Below, piece after piece: positions 54,693 through 63,452 of a DNA stretch of 64,000 bases. Below the pieces are notes generated by a model. The model saw only the letters and a program-made list of their open reading frames with translations. It was not told the DNA's origin and did not search any database. The number at the start of each line of letters is the position of its first letter. The first letter of the stretch is position 1. Both the position numbers and the translations under genes were made by a program. The DNA lies in contig NZ_KE383987.1 of the NCBI RefSeq assembly GCF_000423185.1, forward strand, positions 40,911 to 104,910. Direction: 5' to 3'. The DNA comes from Inquilinus limosus DSM 16000 (GTDB taxonomy: Bacteria > Pseudomonadota > Alphaproteobacteria > DSM-16000 > Inquilinaceae).

Positions 54693-54775
54693 TGGCCTCT
54701 CCTTTCGGGCTGGGCCGCCGTCATATGGCGCTTCGCCGGTCCGGCGCAAGGCGACGATGCCATTTGTGAAGAAAT

Positions 54776-55930
54776 ATGCGGAAACGCGAAACATCTGGCG
54801 CCGGACAGACGTTCGTGTCACGAGTAGGCTCCAACGAACGCCGCCGCGGACCGCTCGAGAACCGGGTCCCAGCAGAACCGAGGCATCCCATTTCCCGTAC
54901 AGATGTTTCCCCTGAACCGGCCCGGCCGGTCTGGTCCGCGCGCGTCGCGCGTCTCCGGAAACAGTGGCGCCGCCGTGGCCGCCACCATGTCGCCGCAGCC
55001 GCGCAGGCGGTGCCCCTCTACGCGCTCTACGGGCTGATGCGGCTGCTGCCGCTCGACGCCGCCTCCGGCCTCGGCGGCTGGGTCGGCCGCACCCTCGGCC
55101 CGCGCCTCGGCGCCTCGCGCCGGGCCGATGCCAATCTGCGGCTGGTGATGCCGGAACTGTCGGCCGCGGGTCGCGAACGCGTCATCCGCGGCATGTGGGA
55201 CAATCTCGGCCGGGTCATCGCGGAATTCCCGCATCTCGGCCGGCTGCGCCGCAGCGAGGCCCGGCGCCCCCGCCGCGTCCAGGTCGAAGGCATCGAGCAT
55301 TTCCTGGCCGCCCGCGAGGGCGGCCGCGGGGTGGTGATGGCAATCGGCCATTTCGGCAACTGGGAGGTCGGGGCCGCGGTCGCCGCCAACCACGGCGTGC
55401 CCTTCACCGCCATCGCCCGGCCGCCGAAGAACCCGCTGGTCGGCTGGCTCTTGCACCGCATCCGCAGCTCGGTCGGCACCATCCTGCTGGAGAAGCGGAT
55501 GGAGGGGTCGGACGCCAAGCGCGCCCTGTCGGTGCTGCGCGCCGGCGGCGTGCTCGGGATGATGGTCGACCAGCGCTACAATGGCGGGCTGAAGGTGCCG
55601 TTCATGGGGCATGACGCCATGACCTCGCCCGGCGCCGTCGCCATGGCCTATCACCTGGGCTGCGCCGTCATCCCGGTCCGGATCGAGCGGCTGGCCGGCG
55701 CCCGCTACCGCGCGGTGTTCGAGCCGCCGCTGGCGCTGCCGCGCACCGGCGACCGCAAGGCCGATATCGAGGCGGCGACGATCGCCCTCAACGGCGTGGT
55801 CGAGGGCTGGGTCCGCGGCCGCCCCGAGCAGTGGCTGTGGCTGCACAAGCGCTGGATGATGCCCCGCCCCCGCAAGCTGCGGCAGCGCGTGCTGGCCTAC
55901 AAGGCCAGCCTGGCGGCGCTGGAGGATTAG
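54776..55930 (+). CDS. LpxL/HtrB-family lipid A acyltransferase
   Basis: 384 residues if started at ATG 54776; GTG 54815 is an alternative, and the first about 60 residues look non-conserved, so the true start is unsure. An N-terminal membrane anchor (AVPLYALYGLMRLLPLDAAS) precedes the catalytic HX4E motif in GHFGNWEVGAA and the conserved MMVDQRYNGGLKVPFMG. Transfers an acyl chain to lipid A precursor at the inner membrane. Converges with the carbonic anhydrase gene, 4-bp overlap. Confidence 0.88.
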   Translation: MRKRETSGAGQTFVSRVGSNERRRGPLENRVPAEPRHPISRTDVSPEPARPVWSARVARLRKQWRRRGRHHVAAAAQAVPLYALYGLMRLLPLDAASGLGGWVGRTLGPRLGASRRADANLRLVMPELSAAGRERVIRGMWDNLGRVIAEFPHLGRLRRSEARRPRRVQVEGIEHFLAAREGGRGVVMAIGHFGNWEVGAAVAANHGVPFTAIARPPKNPLVGWLLHRIRSSVGTILLEKRMEGSDAKRALSVLRAGGVLGMMVDQRYNGGLKVPFMGHDAMTSPGAVAMAYHLGCAVIPVRIERLAGARYRAVFEPPLALPRTGDRKADIEAATIALNGVVEGWVRGRPEQWLWLHKRWMMPRPRKLRQRVLAYKASLAALED

Positions 55931-56478
55931 AGCGCCGTCCCGGCGTCCAGCACCACATTGGCGCGGTATTCGACGCCGAGGGCGACGTAGCCTTCGGCCA
56001 GCTTGCAATGGTGCTCGTGCTCCTCGTCGGTGAGGGCGCGCACGAAGCGGGCCGGGCTGCCGGCCCAGAGCTGCCCGGCCGGCACCCGCTTGCCGGGGGT
56101 CAGCAGCGCCCCGGCCGCGACCATCGCGCGGCTCTCCACCACCGCCCGGTCCATGACGCAGGCCTTCATGCCGACGAAGCTGCGGTTCTCCAGCGTGCAG
56201 GCGTGGATCAGCGCCATATGGCCGATGGTGACGTCGTCGCCGATATGGGTCGGGCCATCCGCCGCGGCGACATGGATCACGGTGCCGTCCTGGATGTTGC
56301 TGCGGGCGCCGATGCGGATCGGCTGCATGTCGCCGCGGATGACGCAGCCGAACCAGACGCTGGTGCCCGGACCGATCTCGACATCGCCGATCACCACCGC
56401 GCCGGGCGCGATGAAGGCGTCGGGCGCGATCCGCGGCTGCTTGTCGCGATAGGGCAGGATCACCGCGCCTTGGGGCAT
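55927..56478 (-). CDS. gamma-class carbonic anhydrase-family protein
   Basis: 183 residues, left-handed beta-helix of hexapeptide repeats (IGDVEIGPGTSVWFGCVIRG). The three zinc-ligand histidines are seen in GTVIHVAA and IGHMALIHAC. Similar to YrdA/PaaY and mitochondrial gamma-CA proteins. Four bp after argC ends the gene begins, so it shares that operon. Confidence 0.92.
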   Translation of the reverse strand: MPQGAVILPYRDKQPRIAPDAFIAPGAVVIGDVEIGPGTSVWFGCVIRGDMQPIRIGARSNIQDGTVIHVAAADGPTHIGDDVTIGHMALIHACTLENRSFVGMKACVMDRAVVESRAMVAAGALLTPGKRVPAGQLWAGSPARFVRALTDEEHEHHCKLAEGYVALGVEYRANVVLDAGTAL

Positions 56479-56482
56479 GGGA

Positions 56483-57442
56483 TCACGCCGCCGCCGGCCG
56501 GGCCGGCAGCAGCCCCGCGGTGGGCTCCAGCCCCAGCGCCAGGTTCAGGTTCTGCACCGCCGCGCCCGACGCCCCCTTGCCGAGGTTGTCGAGCTGGGCG
56601 ACCAGCAGCGCCTGCTCCGCCTTGGCGTTGGCGAAGACGAACAGCCGCAGCTGGTTGGTGCCGTTCAGCGCCTCGGGCTCCAGTTCCGGCATCGCCTCGG
56701 CGTCGGCCAGCGGCGCGACGGTGACGAAGGGCTGGCCCTGATAGTGCTCGGCCAGCGCCACGTGCAGGTCGGCGGCCGAGGGCCGCTTCGGCAGCGACCA
56801 CAGCGGCAGCGGCAGCGACACCAGCATGCCCTGGGCGAAGCGCCCGACCGAGGGCACGAAGATCGGCGGCCGCGCCAGGCCGGACCAGCGCTGCAGCTCC
56901 GGCACGTGCTTGTGCGCCAGCTTGAGGCCATAGAGATAGAAGGGGGCGCCCTTCTGCTCGGTCTCGTATCGGGCGATCAGGCTCTTGCCGCCGCCGGTGT
57001 AGCCGCTGACCGCGTTGACGGTGACGGGATGATCCGCCGGCACCAGGCCGCGGTCGACCAGCGGCCGCAGCAGGGCGATGCCGCCGGTCGGGTAGCAGCC
57101 TGGGTTGGAGATGCGCTTGGACGCCGCCACCGCCTCGGCCTGGCCCGGCGCCAGCTCGGGGAAGCCGTAGGTCCAGCCTTCCGCGGTGCGATGCGCGGTC
57201 GAGGCGTCGATCACCCGGACATCCGGGTTCTCGATCATCGCCACCGCCTCGCGCGCGGCGTCGTCGGGCAGGCACAGGATCGCGGCGTCGACCGTGTTCA
57301 GCATCCGGCGGCGGGCCGCCGGGTCCTTGCGCTCGGCATCGGCCAGGCTGACGATCTCGACATCGGCGCGGCCGGCCAGACGGTCGCGGATCTGCAGCCC
57401 CGTCGTCCCAGCCTCGCCATCGATGAACACCGTCGCCGGCAT
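56483..57442 (-). CDS. argC: N-acetyl-gamma-glutamyl-phosphate reductase (short type)
   Basis: 319 residues from ATG 57442 (GAGG 8 nt upstream; a longer start at 57484 is not conserved). Opening [18 protein letters not shown] is the type 2 ArgC signature, the catalytic Cys116 is in [10 protein letters not shown], and [13 protein letters not shown] follows. Reduces N-acetylglutamyl phosphate in arginine synthesis. Confidence 0.95.
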   Translation of the reverse strand: MPATVFIDGEAGTTGLQIRDRLAGRADVEIVSLADAERKDPAARRRMLNTVDAAILCLPDDAAREAVAMIENPDVRVIDASTAHRTAEGWTYGFPELAPGQAEAVAASKRISNPGCYPTGGIALLRPLVDRGLVPADHPVTVNAVSGYTGGGKSLIARYETEQKGAPFYLYGLKLAHKHVPELQRWSGLARPPIFVPSVGRFAQGMLVSLPLPLWSLPKRPSAADLHVALAEHYQGQPFVTVAPLADAEAMPELEPEALNGTNQLRLFVFANAKAEQALLVAQLDNLGKGASGAAVQNLNLALGLEPTAGLLPARPAAA

Positions 57443-57577
57443 CGCCTTGCCCTCAATCAGGATCAGTCGGGGATGACTTAACACATCCGGGGCCGAGGCC
57501 GAACCGGCAACGCGGTCATGGCCGATATTTGCGGGAGGATGGTTGAACGGCGAGCGCCCGACCTTGCCCTTTCCTTG

Positions 57578-57666
57578 CCGTCATTGCGAGGAGGCGAAGC
57601 CGACGAAGCAATCCAGGGGCCACATCAAACGGCCCCTGGATTGCTTCGCTGCGCTCGCAATGACGG
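57578..57666. repeat. long palindromic intergenic repeat, copy 4
   Basis: Outer arms CCGTCATTGCGAG and CTCGCAATGACGG, inner arms GAAGCAATCCAGGGGCC and GGCCCCTGGATTGCTTC. Same layout as copy 1 (GTCATxGCGAG outer, ATCCAG inner). It lies between argC and an aminotransferase gene. Confidence 0.85.
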
Positions 57667-57723
57667 CGGTCGGGAACTGTGAAAAGATCTCCGAGGAGAG
57701 GCAAACGGGCGCGGCCTCCGCCC

Positions 57724-58845
57724 TCAGCCACGCCCCATTTTCAGCTCGCGCAGCACGGCGGCAATGCGGTCCAGCGCGGCCGGCGCATGCTCATAGCCAT
57801 GGGTGATGCGCAGATGATGCTCGGCGCCGAGATACAGGCCCGGCGCCACCAGCACCGAGGATCGGCGGCGGATGGCGTCGGCCACTGCGACCGAGGACAG
57901 GTCCAGATGCACCCGGACGAAGCCCAGCGCGGTGGCCGCGGGCGGCACTGCCGAGACCAAGTCGGCGTTCGCGCCGATCCAGCGCTCCAGCCCCTCCCAG
58001 CCGCGGCGCGACAGCTCCCTCTGCCGGGCCACCAGCCGGGCGCGGGTCGCCGGTTCCAGCGCCAGCTCGGCCAGCAGCATCGACGGGCCGGCGGTGGCGA
58101 TGACGACATATTCGTGCCGGCGCCACGCCGCCTCGACCAGATCCTTCGGGCCCAGCAGCCAGCCGACGCGCAGCCCGGCGAGGCCATAGGCCTTGGACAG
58201 GCTGCCGACCACCACCGTGCGCTCGTACCCGCCCCAGAAGCTCGGCGTCTCCATGTCGGTCAGCCGCTCGGTGCCGCGATAGACCTCGTCGACATGCAGC
58301 CAGGCGCCGGCCTTCGCGGCGATGGCGGTGATCCGCGCCGCCTCCTCCGCCGTCAGGATGCTGCCGGTCGGGTTGTTCGGGTTGACGATGGCGATCATCC
58401 GGGTGCGCGGCCCGACCGCGGCCTCCAGGGCGTCGAGGTCCGGCCGCCACCCCTCCTCCGGCCGCAGCGGGAAGCTCCTCACCGTGCAGCCGAGATTGCG
58501 GGCGATGCCCCAGACCTGGCGGTAGCCCGGCTCCATCACCACCACCTCGTCGCCCGGCGACAGCAGCGTCTGGCACAGGATCTGGTTCGCCTCCGACGCG
58601 CCGGCGGTGACCAGCACCTGGTCGGCCGCGGCACCGTCATAGAGCCCGGCGATCCGCGCCCGCAGCGCGTCGGTGCCGTTCACCTGCGGATAGAACAGCA
58701 CCTGGTCGAGCAGCCGGTCGACCGCCTCCGGCCCCAGCACCTCGCGCACCGCGGCGCAGCGCACCGAACTGTCGGCCAGGTTGTACTCGACCGTGTGCTC
58801 CCACTCCGACTGCCACTGCTCGAGCTCGAAGGGCTGGAAGGTCAT
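57724..58845 (-). CDS. class I/II PLP-dependent aminotransferase
   Basis: 373 residues from ATG 58845 (GAGG 9 nt upstream). PLP features: TAGASEANQIL, NPNNPTGSIL, HVDEVYRGTE and Schiff-base lysine in VVGSLSKAYGLAGLRVGWL. Resembles capreomycidine-synthase/MalY-like relatives as well as general aminotransferases. Divergent from the XRE-cupin regulator, which probably controls it. Confidence 0.9.
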   Translation of the reverse strand: MTFQPFELEQWQSEWEHTVEYNLADSSVRCAAVREVLGPEAVDRLLDQVLFYPQVNGTDALRARIAGLYDGAAADQVLVTAGASEANQILCQTLLSPGDEVVVMEPGYRQVWGIARNLGCTVRSFPLRPEEGWRPDLDALEAAVGPRTRMIAIVNPNNPTGSILTAEEAARITAIAAKAGAWLHVDEVYRGTERLTDMETPSFWGGYERTVVVGSLSKAYGLAGLRVGWLLGPKDLVEAAWRRHEYVVIATAGPSMLLAELALEPATRARLVARQRELSRRGWEGLERWIGANADLVSAVPPAATALGFVRVHLDLSSVAVADAIRRRSSVLVAPGLYLGAEHHLRITHGYEHAPAALDRIAAVLRELKMGRG

Positions 58846-58878
58846 CGCCGCTGCCTCAAAATCCGTCGCCATCCGACA

Positions 58879-58892
58879 TGCAATATATTACA
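58879..58892. promoter_or_regulatory. AT-rich palindrome between divergent aminotransferase and XRE regulator genes
   Basis: TGCAATATATTACA, symmetric at 12 of 14 positions with a perfect AATATATT core, in an 80-bp gap. The likely binding site of the XRE-cupin protein, overlapping one or both promoters. Confidence 0.55.
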
Positions 58893-58925
58893 TCTCTATG
58901 TGCAACAAGATGCGAGTGGCGGCCG

Positions 58926-59483
58926 ATGACATCGTCGCAGGAAGTGCTGCAGCGGATCGCCCGGCGGCTGCGGCAGGAGCGCCAGGCCCGCGGCCTGACC
59001 CAGGCGGCGCTGGCCGAGCGCAGCGGCGTGTCGCCCCGCATGCTGGCCCTGATCGAGAAGGCCGAGACCAACCCGAGCATCGCCACGCTGGCGGAGATCG
59101 CGGCGGCGCTCGGCATCGGCTTCGGCGATCTGGTGGGCGGCGAAGCGGCCGCGCCGGCGCGGGTCATCCCGCCCGATGACTTCGCCACGGTGTGGCAGTC
59201 CCCGGTCGGCAGCGCCCGCCTCCTCGCCTCCGGCGGCCGGTCCGAGCTGTGGGACTGGGCGTTGGCGGCCGGCGCGCGCTACGACGCCGCCCCGGATCCG
59301 GCCGGGACGGTCGAGCTGATCCTCGTTCTGGAGGGGACGCTGGTGCTGGAGATGGACGGCTCCGCCCTCGCCGCCCCGGCCGGCCACGCGCTGCGCCTGG
59401 CCAGCGACCGGCCCTACGCCTACCGGACGGAGGACGGCCCGGCGCGCTTCGTCAAGGTGGTGAGTCCGGTCGGCCGGGGCTGA
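58926..59483 (+). CDS. XRE-family regulator with cupin domain
   Basis: 185 residues from ATG 58926. HTH_3 domain at about residues 8-62 (LTQAALAERSGVSPRMLALI, TLAEIAAALGIGF), cupin_2 barrel in the second half (ELILVLEGTLVLEMDGS). The cupin metal-binding His residues are largely replaced, suggesting direct ligand sensing. Divergent from an aminotransferase, a common pairing in amino acid or amine metabolism. Confidence 0.92.
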   Translation: MTSSQEVLQRIARRLRQERQARGLTQAALAERSGVSPRMLALIEKAETNPSIATLAEIAAALGIGFGDLVGGEAAAPARVIPPDDFATVWQSPVGSARLLASGGRSELWDWALAAGARYDAAPDPAGTVELILVLEGTLVLEMDGSALAAPAGHALRLASDRPYAYRTEDGPARFVKVVSPVGRG

Positions 59484-59573
59484 GTCACGCTGCCTCACCT
59501 GAGAAAGTATGCTTGCCTCGCTTGGCTTCGGCCGGCACAGTGCGGGCCGCGGATTCACCAGAGCGGCGATCGG

Positions 59574-60527
59574 ATGTCCTCATCGCGACGCAACGCCGTG
59601 CTGGCCATCGTCGCCGGCAGCCTGCTGATGACGGCCGCGCCGGCGAACCATCCCTCGGCGCCGGATCTGGCTGTCTCCTTCCCGCCGCTCGGCCCCGCCA
59701 TCCAGCCCGCCCCCGACGTCCCGGCGGACATCCCGCATTCGAGCGACGAGGCCTTCGCCGACCTGCTGGCGGCGGCCGAGAGCAGCCGCGATCCCTTGCA
59801 GATGAACAAGGGCGGCTATGCCGGTCTGTTCCAGCTCGGCGAAGCGGCGGCGGCGATCGCCGGGATCTACGACCCGGGCGAGCCGCTGACGCCGGAGGAC
59901 ACGCGCAACCGCTGGCGCGGCACCTTCCACATCCCCGGCTATCCCGAGGTCAGGTCGATCGGCGACTTCCTGGACACGCCGGCGGCGCAGATCGCGGCCT
60001 TTCGCCTGCATCTCGACCATCTCGACCGGGAGATCGCGCAGCGCGGCCTGGACCGGCGCATCGGCGGCTATATCGCCGGGGTGCCGATCACCTGGGACGG
60101 GCTGCGCGCCATGATGCATCTCGGCGGGCCGGACGGGACCGAGCGCTTCCTCGCCACGGGCGGGGTCTACGACCCGGCCGACGACAACGGCGTGCGCATC
60201 AGCGACTACGGCCGCCGCTTCGCCGGCGTCACCGCCATCGAGCCGACCCGGCCGGCGATCGTCCCGACCGTGGCGACGCCGGCTCTGGCCGCGCACGCCC
60301 CGGCGGCCCCGGCCGCGGTGACCCCCACCCTGGTCGCGACCACGCCCACGCCTCGCCGGCGTCCTCCGGAACGACGCCCCCTGGAACGGAGAAGGGGCGC
60401 CCGAAGGCGCCCCTTGCCGAACAACACAGGATCCGAAGTGCGGATCAGCGCTTGGAGAACTGGAAGCTCCGGCGGGCGCCGGCCTTGCCGTACTTCTTGC
60501 GCTCGACCACGCGCGGGTCGCGGGTGA
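59574..60527 (+). CDS. secreted lysozyme/transglycosylase-like protein with Pro/Arg-rich tail
   Basis: 317 residues. N-terminal signal ([18 protein letters not shown]). A catalytic-like glutamate sits in [20 protein letters not shown] and [11 protein letters not shown] follows, the ES...GLFQ pattern of lysozyme-like folds; a second region [20 protein letters not shown] supports this. From about residue 230 the chain is low complexity. The last 83 bp are antisense to rpsI, so the natural stop may have been lost or the tail is simply unconserved. Confidence 0.7.
   Translation: MSSSRRNAVLAIVAGSLLMTAAPANHPSAPDLAVSFPPLGPAIQPAPDVPADIPHSSDEAFADLLAAAESSRDPLQMNKGGYAGLFQLGEAAAAIAGIYDPGEPLTPEDTRNRWRGTFHIPGYPEVRSIGDFLDTPAAQIAAFRLHLDHLDREIAQRGLDRRIGGYIAGVPITWDGLRAMMHLGGPDGTERFLATGGVYDPADDNGVRISDYGRRFAGVTAIEPTRPAIVPTVATPALAAHAPAAPAAVTPTLVATTPTPRRRPPERRPLERRRGARRRPLPNNTGSEVRISAWRTGSSGGRRPCRTSCARPRAGRG
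60392..60415 (-). terminator. terminator hairpin of rplM-rpsI
   Basis: Perfect 10-bp arms AAGGGGCGCC and GGCGCCCCTT with a CGAA/TTCG tetraloop, 30 bp after the rpsI stop on the minus strand. It lies inside the 3' part of the convergent lysozyme-like gene. The following sequence is CTCCGTTCC, only partly U-rich. Confidence 0.7.
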
Positions 60528-60921
60528 GGAAGCCGTGGGCCTTGAGCGCGGCGCGCAGGCCGGGCTCGTAGGCCACCAGGGCGCGGCTGAGGCCGTGCCG
60601 GACCGCGCCGGCCTGGCCGGACAGGCCGCCGCCGGTGACGGTGCAGACGACGTCGAACTGGTTCGACCGGTCGCACACCAGGAACGGCTGCTGCAGCAGC
60701 ATGCGCAGCACCGGGCGGGCGAAATAGACCTCCTGGTCACGGCCGTTGACGGTGACCTTGCCCGTGCCGGGCTTGATCCAGACGCGGGCGACGGCGTCCT
60801 TGCGGCGGCCGGTGCCGTAGGAGCGGCCCTGGGCGTCGCGCTTCGGCTCGACCGGCGCGGCCTCTGCCACGGCGCCTTCGAGGGTCGGCTTCAGATCGGA
60901 GAGGGACTGCAGATCGGCCAC
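60445..60921 (-). CDS. rpsI: 30S ribosomal protein S9
   Basis: 158 residues, with the extended N terminus seen in alphaproteobacteria. Conserved core [20 protein letters not shown] and [19 protein letters not shown], and the C-terminal RSFQFSKR that reaches the P site tRNA. GTG start with GAGG upstream, 4 bp after rplM. Confidence 0.97.
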   Translation of the reverse strand: MADLQSLSDLKPTLEGAVAEAAPVEPKRDAQGRSYGTGRRKDAVARVWIKPGTGKVTVNGRDQEVYFARPVLRMLLQQPFLVCDRSNQFDVVCTVTGGGLSGQAGAVRHGLSRALVAYEPGLRAALKAHGFLTRDPRVVERKKYGKAGARRSFQFSKR

Positions 60922-60925
60922 GGCC

Positions 60926-61384
60926 TTACCTCTTGTTCTTCGGATTCATGGCAGCGACGTCCAGCACCTCGGGCTGCTGCGCCTCGTGCGGATGCGACGG
61001 ACCCGCATAGACCTTGAGGTTGCCCATGACCTTGCGGCCCAGGGGCCCGCGGGTGATCATGCGCTCCACCGCCTTCTCGATCACGCGCTCCGGATGGGCG
61101 CCGTCGAGGATCGCGCCCTTCGACCGGCCCTTGATGCCGCCCGGATAGCCGGTGTGCCAGTAGAAGACGTCGTCCTGGCGCTTGTTGCCGGTCAGACGGA
61201 CCTTCTCGGCATTGACGACGATCACGTTGTCGCCGGTGTCGACGTGAGGGGTGAAGGTGGTCTTGTGCTTGCCGCGAAGGCGCATCGCGATGATGCTGGC
61301 GAGCCGACCGAGAACGACGCCGTCGGCGTCGACCACGATCCACTTCTTCTCCACCTCGGCGGGCTTGGCGGAATATGTCTTCAT
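60926..61384 (-). CDS. rplM: 50S ribosomal protein L13
   Basis: 152 residues. Family phrases [37 protein letters not shown] and [13 protein letters not shown]. First gene of the standard rplM-rpsI operon. Confidence 0.97.
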   Translation of the reverse strand: MKTYSAKPAEVEKKWIVVDADGVVLGRLASIIAMRLRGKHKTTFTPHVDTGDNVIVVNAEKVRLTGNKRQDDVFYWHTGYPGGIKGRSKGAILDGAHPERVIEKAVERMITRGPLGRKVMGNLKVYAGPSHPHEAQQPEVLDVAAMNPKNKR

Positions 61385-61587
61385 GACGGGCCCTTGATCG
61401 AGGGTCGGGAACGGATGCCGCCGGGCGCCCCTTAGGCAGGGGTCCCGGCGAGACGCGGCTGTCTACGCGCCAAACCTGCCCGCGTCAACGGAAAAAAGCG
61501 GCGAAACGACAGCGACTTAGCGGAGCGGTATTTTAATACCTTCGCCGCAGGCCGCAGGATCGCTGGCGTTCGGCACCATACCGATAT
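61385..61587. promoter_or_regulatory. 203-bp leader/promoter region of rplM-rpsI with palindrome
   Basis: Contains the ribosomal operon promoter and, at 61527-61540, GGTATTTTAATACC, a perfect 6-bp inverted repeat around TT in an AT-rich pocket. No other element recognised. Confidence 0.5.
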
Positions 61588-62781
61588 TTACGCCGCGGCA
61601 AAGCCCTGCATCACCAGCCGGACCAGATCGGCCTGGCGGTGGGTGCCGGTCTTCTCGAAGACGGCCTTGAGATAGCCGCGGATGGTGTTGACGCCGATGC
61701 CCCACTCCTCCGCCAGGCCGCCGACCGTCGCGCCGGAGGCGAGCCGCGCCGCCACCTCCGCCTCCCGCGGCGTCAGCCCGTAGGCGGCGATCAGCGCGCG
61801 CTCGTCGATCGACCGGGGCGAATCCGGCGCCGCGACGAAGATCGCCGCCCGCGCCGGACCGCACCGCCCGTCCACCGGATCGATCGCGGTCACCGGCGCG
61901 ACCGTCAGCACCAGGGGCGCGCCGCCGTCCGGATCCGACAGGCACAGCCGGGCCGAGGCGGCAGCGGCGGAGCGAGACAAAACGGTGTCGACCGGCCGCG
62001 CCACGATCGCGGACATCGCCGCCACCACCTGGCGCAGGAAGTTGGTTTCGGCCGGCAGCGCCGCCGCCACCCCGGACGAGGACAGGCGCAGGCCGCGATG
62101 CCGCCGGGCGATCTCCGCCGCCCGCCCGTTGACGAAATGCGGCCGACAGTCGGAATCGACCAGGATGACGCCGCCGTCCAGCGCCTCCAGCACCGATCGG
62201 CTCTCGGCCACCAGCAACTCGCTGGCGGCCAGCCTCCGCCGCAGGCGCTGTGCCGCCGCGAAATGCGGCATCACGAGCTGCAGCGCCTTCAGCTCCGCCG
62301 GTGCGAAGTCCTTGATCCCGGGCGGCCGGCAGACGGCCACGTATCGCGACCGCATCCGGCCGTGCCAGGCGAAGACGCCGGCGCGGAAGCCGTTCATCGG
62401 CCGGACGATCTCGTTGTACATCTCGGACCGCAGGAAATCGGCATCGGCCACGATGCTGGACGACGCTACCGCCCGTCCGGCGGGAATGGCGCGAAACCAC
62501 GCATCCGCCATGCCGCCGCTGCCGGCCGCATCGGCCAGGCGGTCCAGGGGGCCGCGGTCGACGCCGACGCCGATTCCATTGGCCCGCCGCCCCGTCTCCT
62601 GGGTCAGGAGCACCACGTGGTCGGCCCCGACCAGGCCGCGCACGGCTTCAAGCCCGTCCTTCCATCCATCCGGCCGCAGGGCCGCGTCATAGATCCGCTC
62701 GACAGCGCCAAATACCGCCTCGCCCAACATGCTTGTCTCGAATGCCCCCAACGAAAGGGGCCTACAAGACGAGCGGAACAT
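61588..62781 (-). CDS. LuxR-type HTH regulator with long sensory N terminus
   Basis: 397 residues from ATG 62781 (GAGGA 6 nt upstream; GTG 62799 possible). The C-terminal LuxR HTH is clear: YGLTPREAEVAARLASGATV and GIGVNTIRGYLKAVFEKTG. The centre (about 195-310) has PAS-like character (LEALDGGVILVDSDCRPHFV). The N terminus lacks an acyl-homoserine-lactone domain or receiver. Ligand and targets unknown; it lies just downstream of no related enzyme. Confidence 0.9.
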   Translation of the reverse strand: MFRSSCRPLSLGAFETSMLGEAVFGAVERIYDAALRPDGWKDGLEAVRGLVGADHVVLLTQETGRRANGIGVGVDRGPLDRLADAAGSGGMADAWFRAIPAGRAVASSSIVADADFLRSEMYNEIVRPMNGFRAGVFAWHGRMRSRYVAVCRPPGIKDFAPAELKALQLVMPHFAAAQRLRRRLAASELLVAESRSVLEALDGGVILVDSDCRPHFVNGRAAEIARRHRGLRLSSSGVAAALPAETNFLRQVVAAMSAIVARPVDTVLSRSAAAASARLCLSDPDGGAPLVLTVAPVTAIDPVDGRCGPARAAIFVAAPDSPRSIDERALIAAYGLTPREAEVAARLASGATVGGLAEEWGIGVNTIRGYLKAVFEKTGTHRQADLVRLVMQGFAAA

Positions 62782-62832
62782 GGCAATCCTCGGGTCCACA
62801 TTGTGGCCGATCTGCCATAACCCGGCTGAGGG

Positions 62833-63255
62833 TTAGGGGCGCGGCGGGATCGAATAGGTGCCGGTGGCGTGGGCCACCGGTTCGTCCTCGCCCTCGGAGA
62901 ACAGCAGCACCTCGCCATAGGCCAGGCGCTTGCCGAGCTTGAGCAGGCGCGCCTCGGCGATCACCGGCACCAGGGCCGGGCGGCGCAGGAAGTTGATCGC
63001 CATCGAGGTGGTGACCGCCAGCTCGACCCGGCCGATCCGGCTGAGCACCGCGGCGTAGAGCGCGACATCGGCCAGGCCGAACAGGGCCGGGCCAGTGATG
63101 GTGCCGCCAGGCCGGACGAAATCCTCGCGGCAGGGCATCAGCAGCGTCGCCGTGCCGGCGCCCAGCGCCGTGACCGTCACACCAAAGGCGCCGATCAGCG
63201 GCACGCCCTCGCGGATGATCGCCTCCATGGTCGCCGCCTCGATCGCCGGCTGCAT
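62833..63255 (-). CDS. PaaI-type hotdog thioesterase
   Basis: 140 residues from ATG 63255 (GGGAGGA upstream). Hotdog fold with RPGGTITGPALFGLADVALY, where the Asp is the usual catalytic position, and SMAINFLRRPALVPV. Hydrolyses an acyl- or aryl-CoA thioester; substrate unknown. Confidence 0.9.
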   Translation of the reverse strand: MQPAIEAATMEAIIREGVPLIGAFGVTVTALGAGTATLLMPCREDFVRPGGTITGPALFGLADVALYAAVLSRIGRVELAVTTSMAINFLRRPALVPVIAEARLLKLGKRLAYGEVLLFSEGEDEPVAHATGTYSIPPRP

Positions 63256-63323
63256 GCCGTCCTCCCCACCGGTTTCCGTCAGTAGGGCGGAGCGTGGCGA
63301 CCGCCGCAAGCCTCTGCTCACGG

Positions 63324-63363
63324 TCCCTCCGTCATCGCGAAGGGCGCGGCGCCATGGCGATCC
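63324..63363. repeat. half copy of the palindromic repeat
   Basis: CCGTCATCGCGAAGG...CCATGGCGATCCAG resembles the left half of copies 1 and 4; the matching right arm is missing. Likely a decayed copy. Confidence 0.45.
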
Positions 63364-63397
63364 AGCTGCCGCCGCCCGCGCCGGCGTCGGGCCGGTC

Positions 63398-63426
63398 GAG
63401 TTAACGCAATGTTCATTGCTTAACTC
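63398..63426. promoter_or_regulatory. 29-bp inverted repeat upstream of the last gene
   Basis: GAGTTAAC-GCAAT / ATTGC-TTAACTC arms with one bulged base and loop GTTC; the core GCAATGTTCATTGC is itself a perfect palindrome. It ends 26 bp before the ATG at 63453. May be an operator for that gene; weak U-tract argues against a terminator. Confidence 0.55.
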
Positions 63427-63452
63427 CAGGCGCCTCGTTCATGATATGTTCC

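Noticed and set aside
63401..63425. CtrA-like TTAA...TTAAC box
   Set aside because: CtrA sites need a 7-bp spacer between TTAA motifs; here the spacing is about 15 bp.
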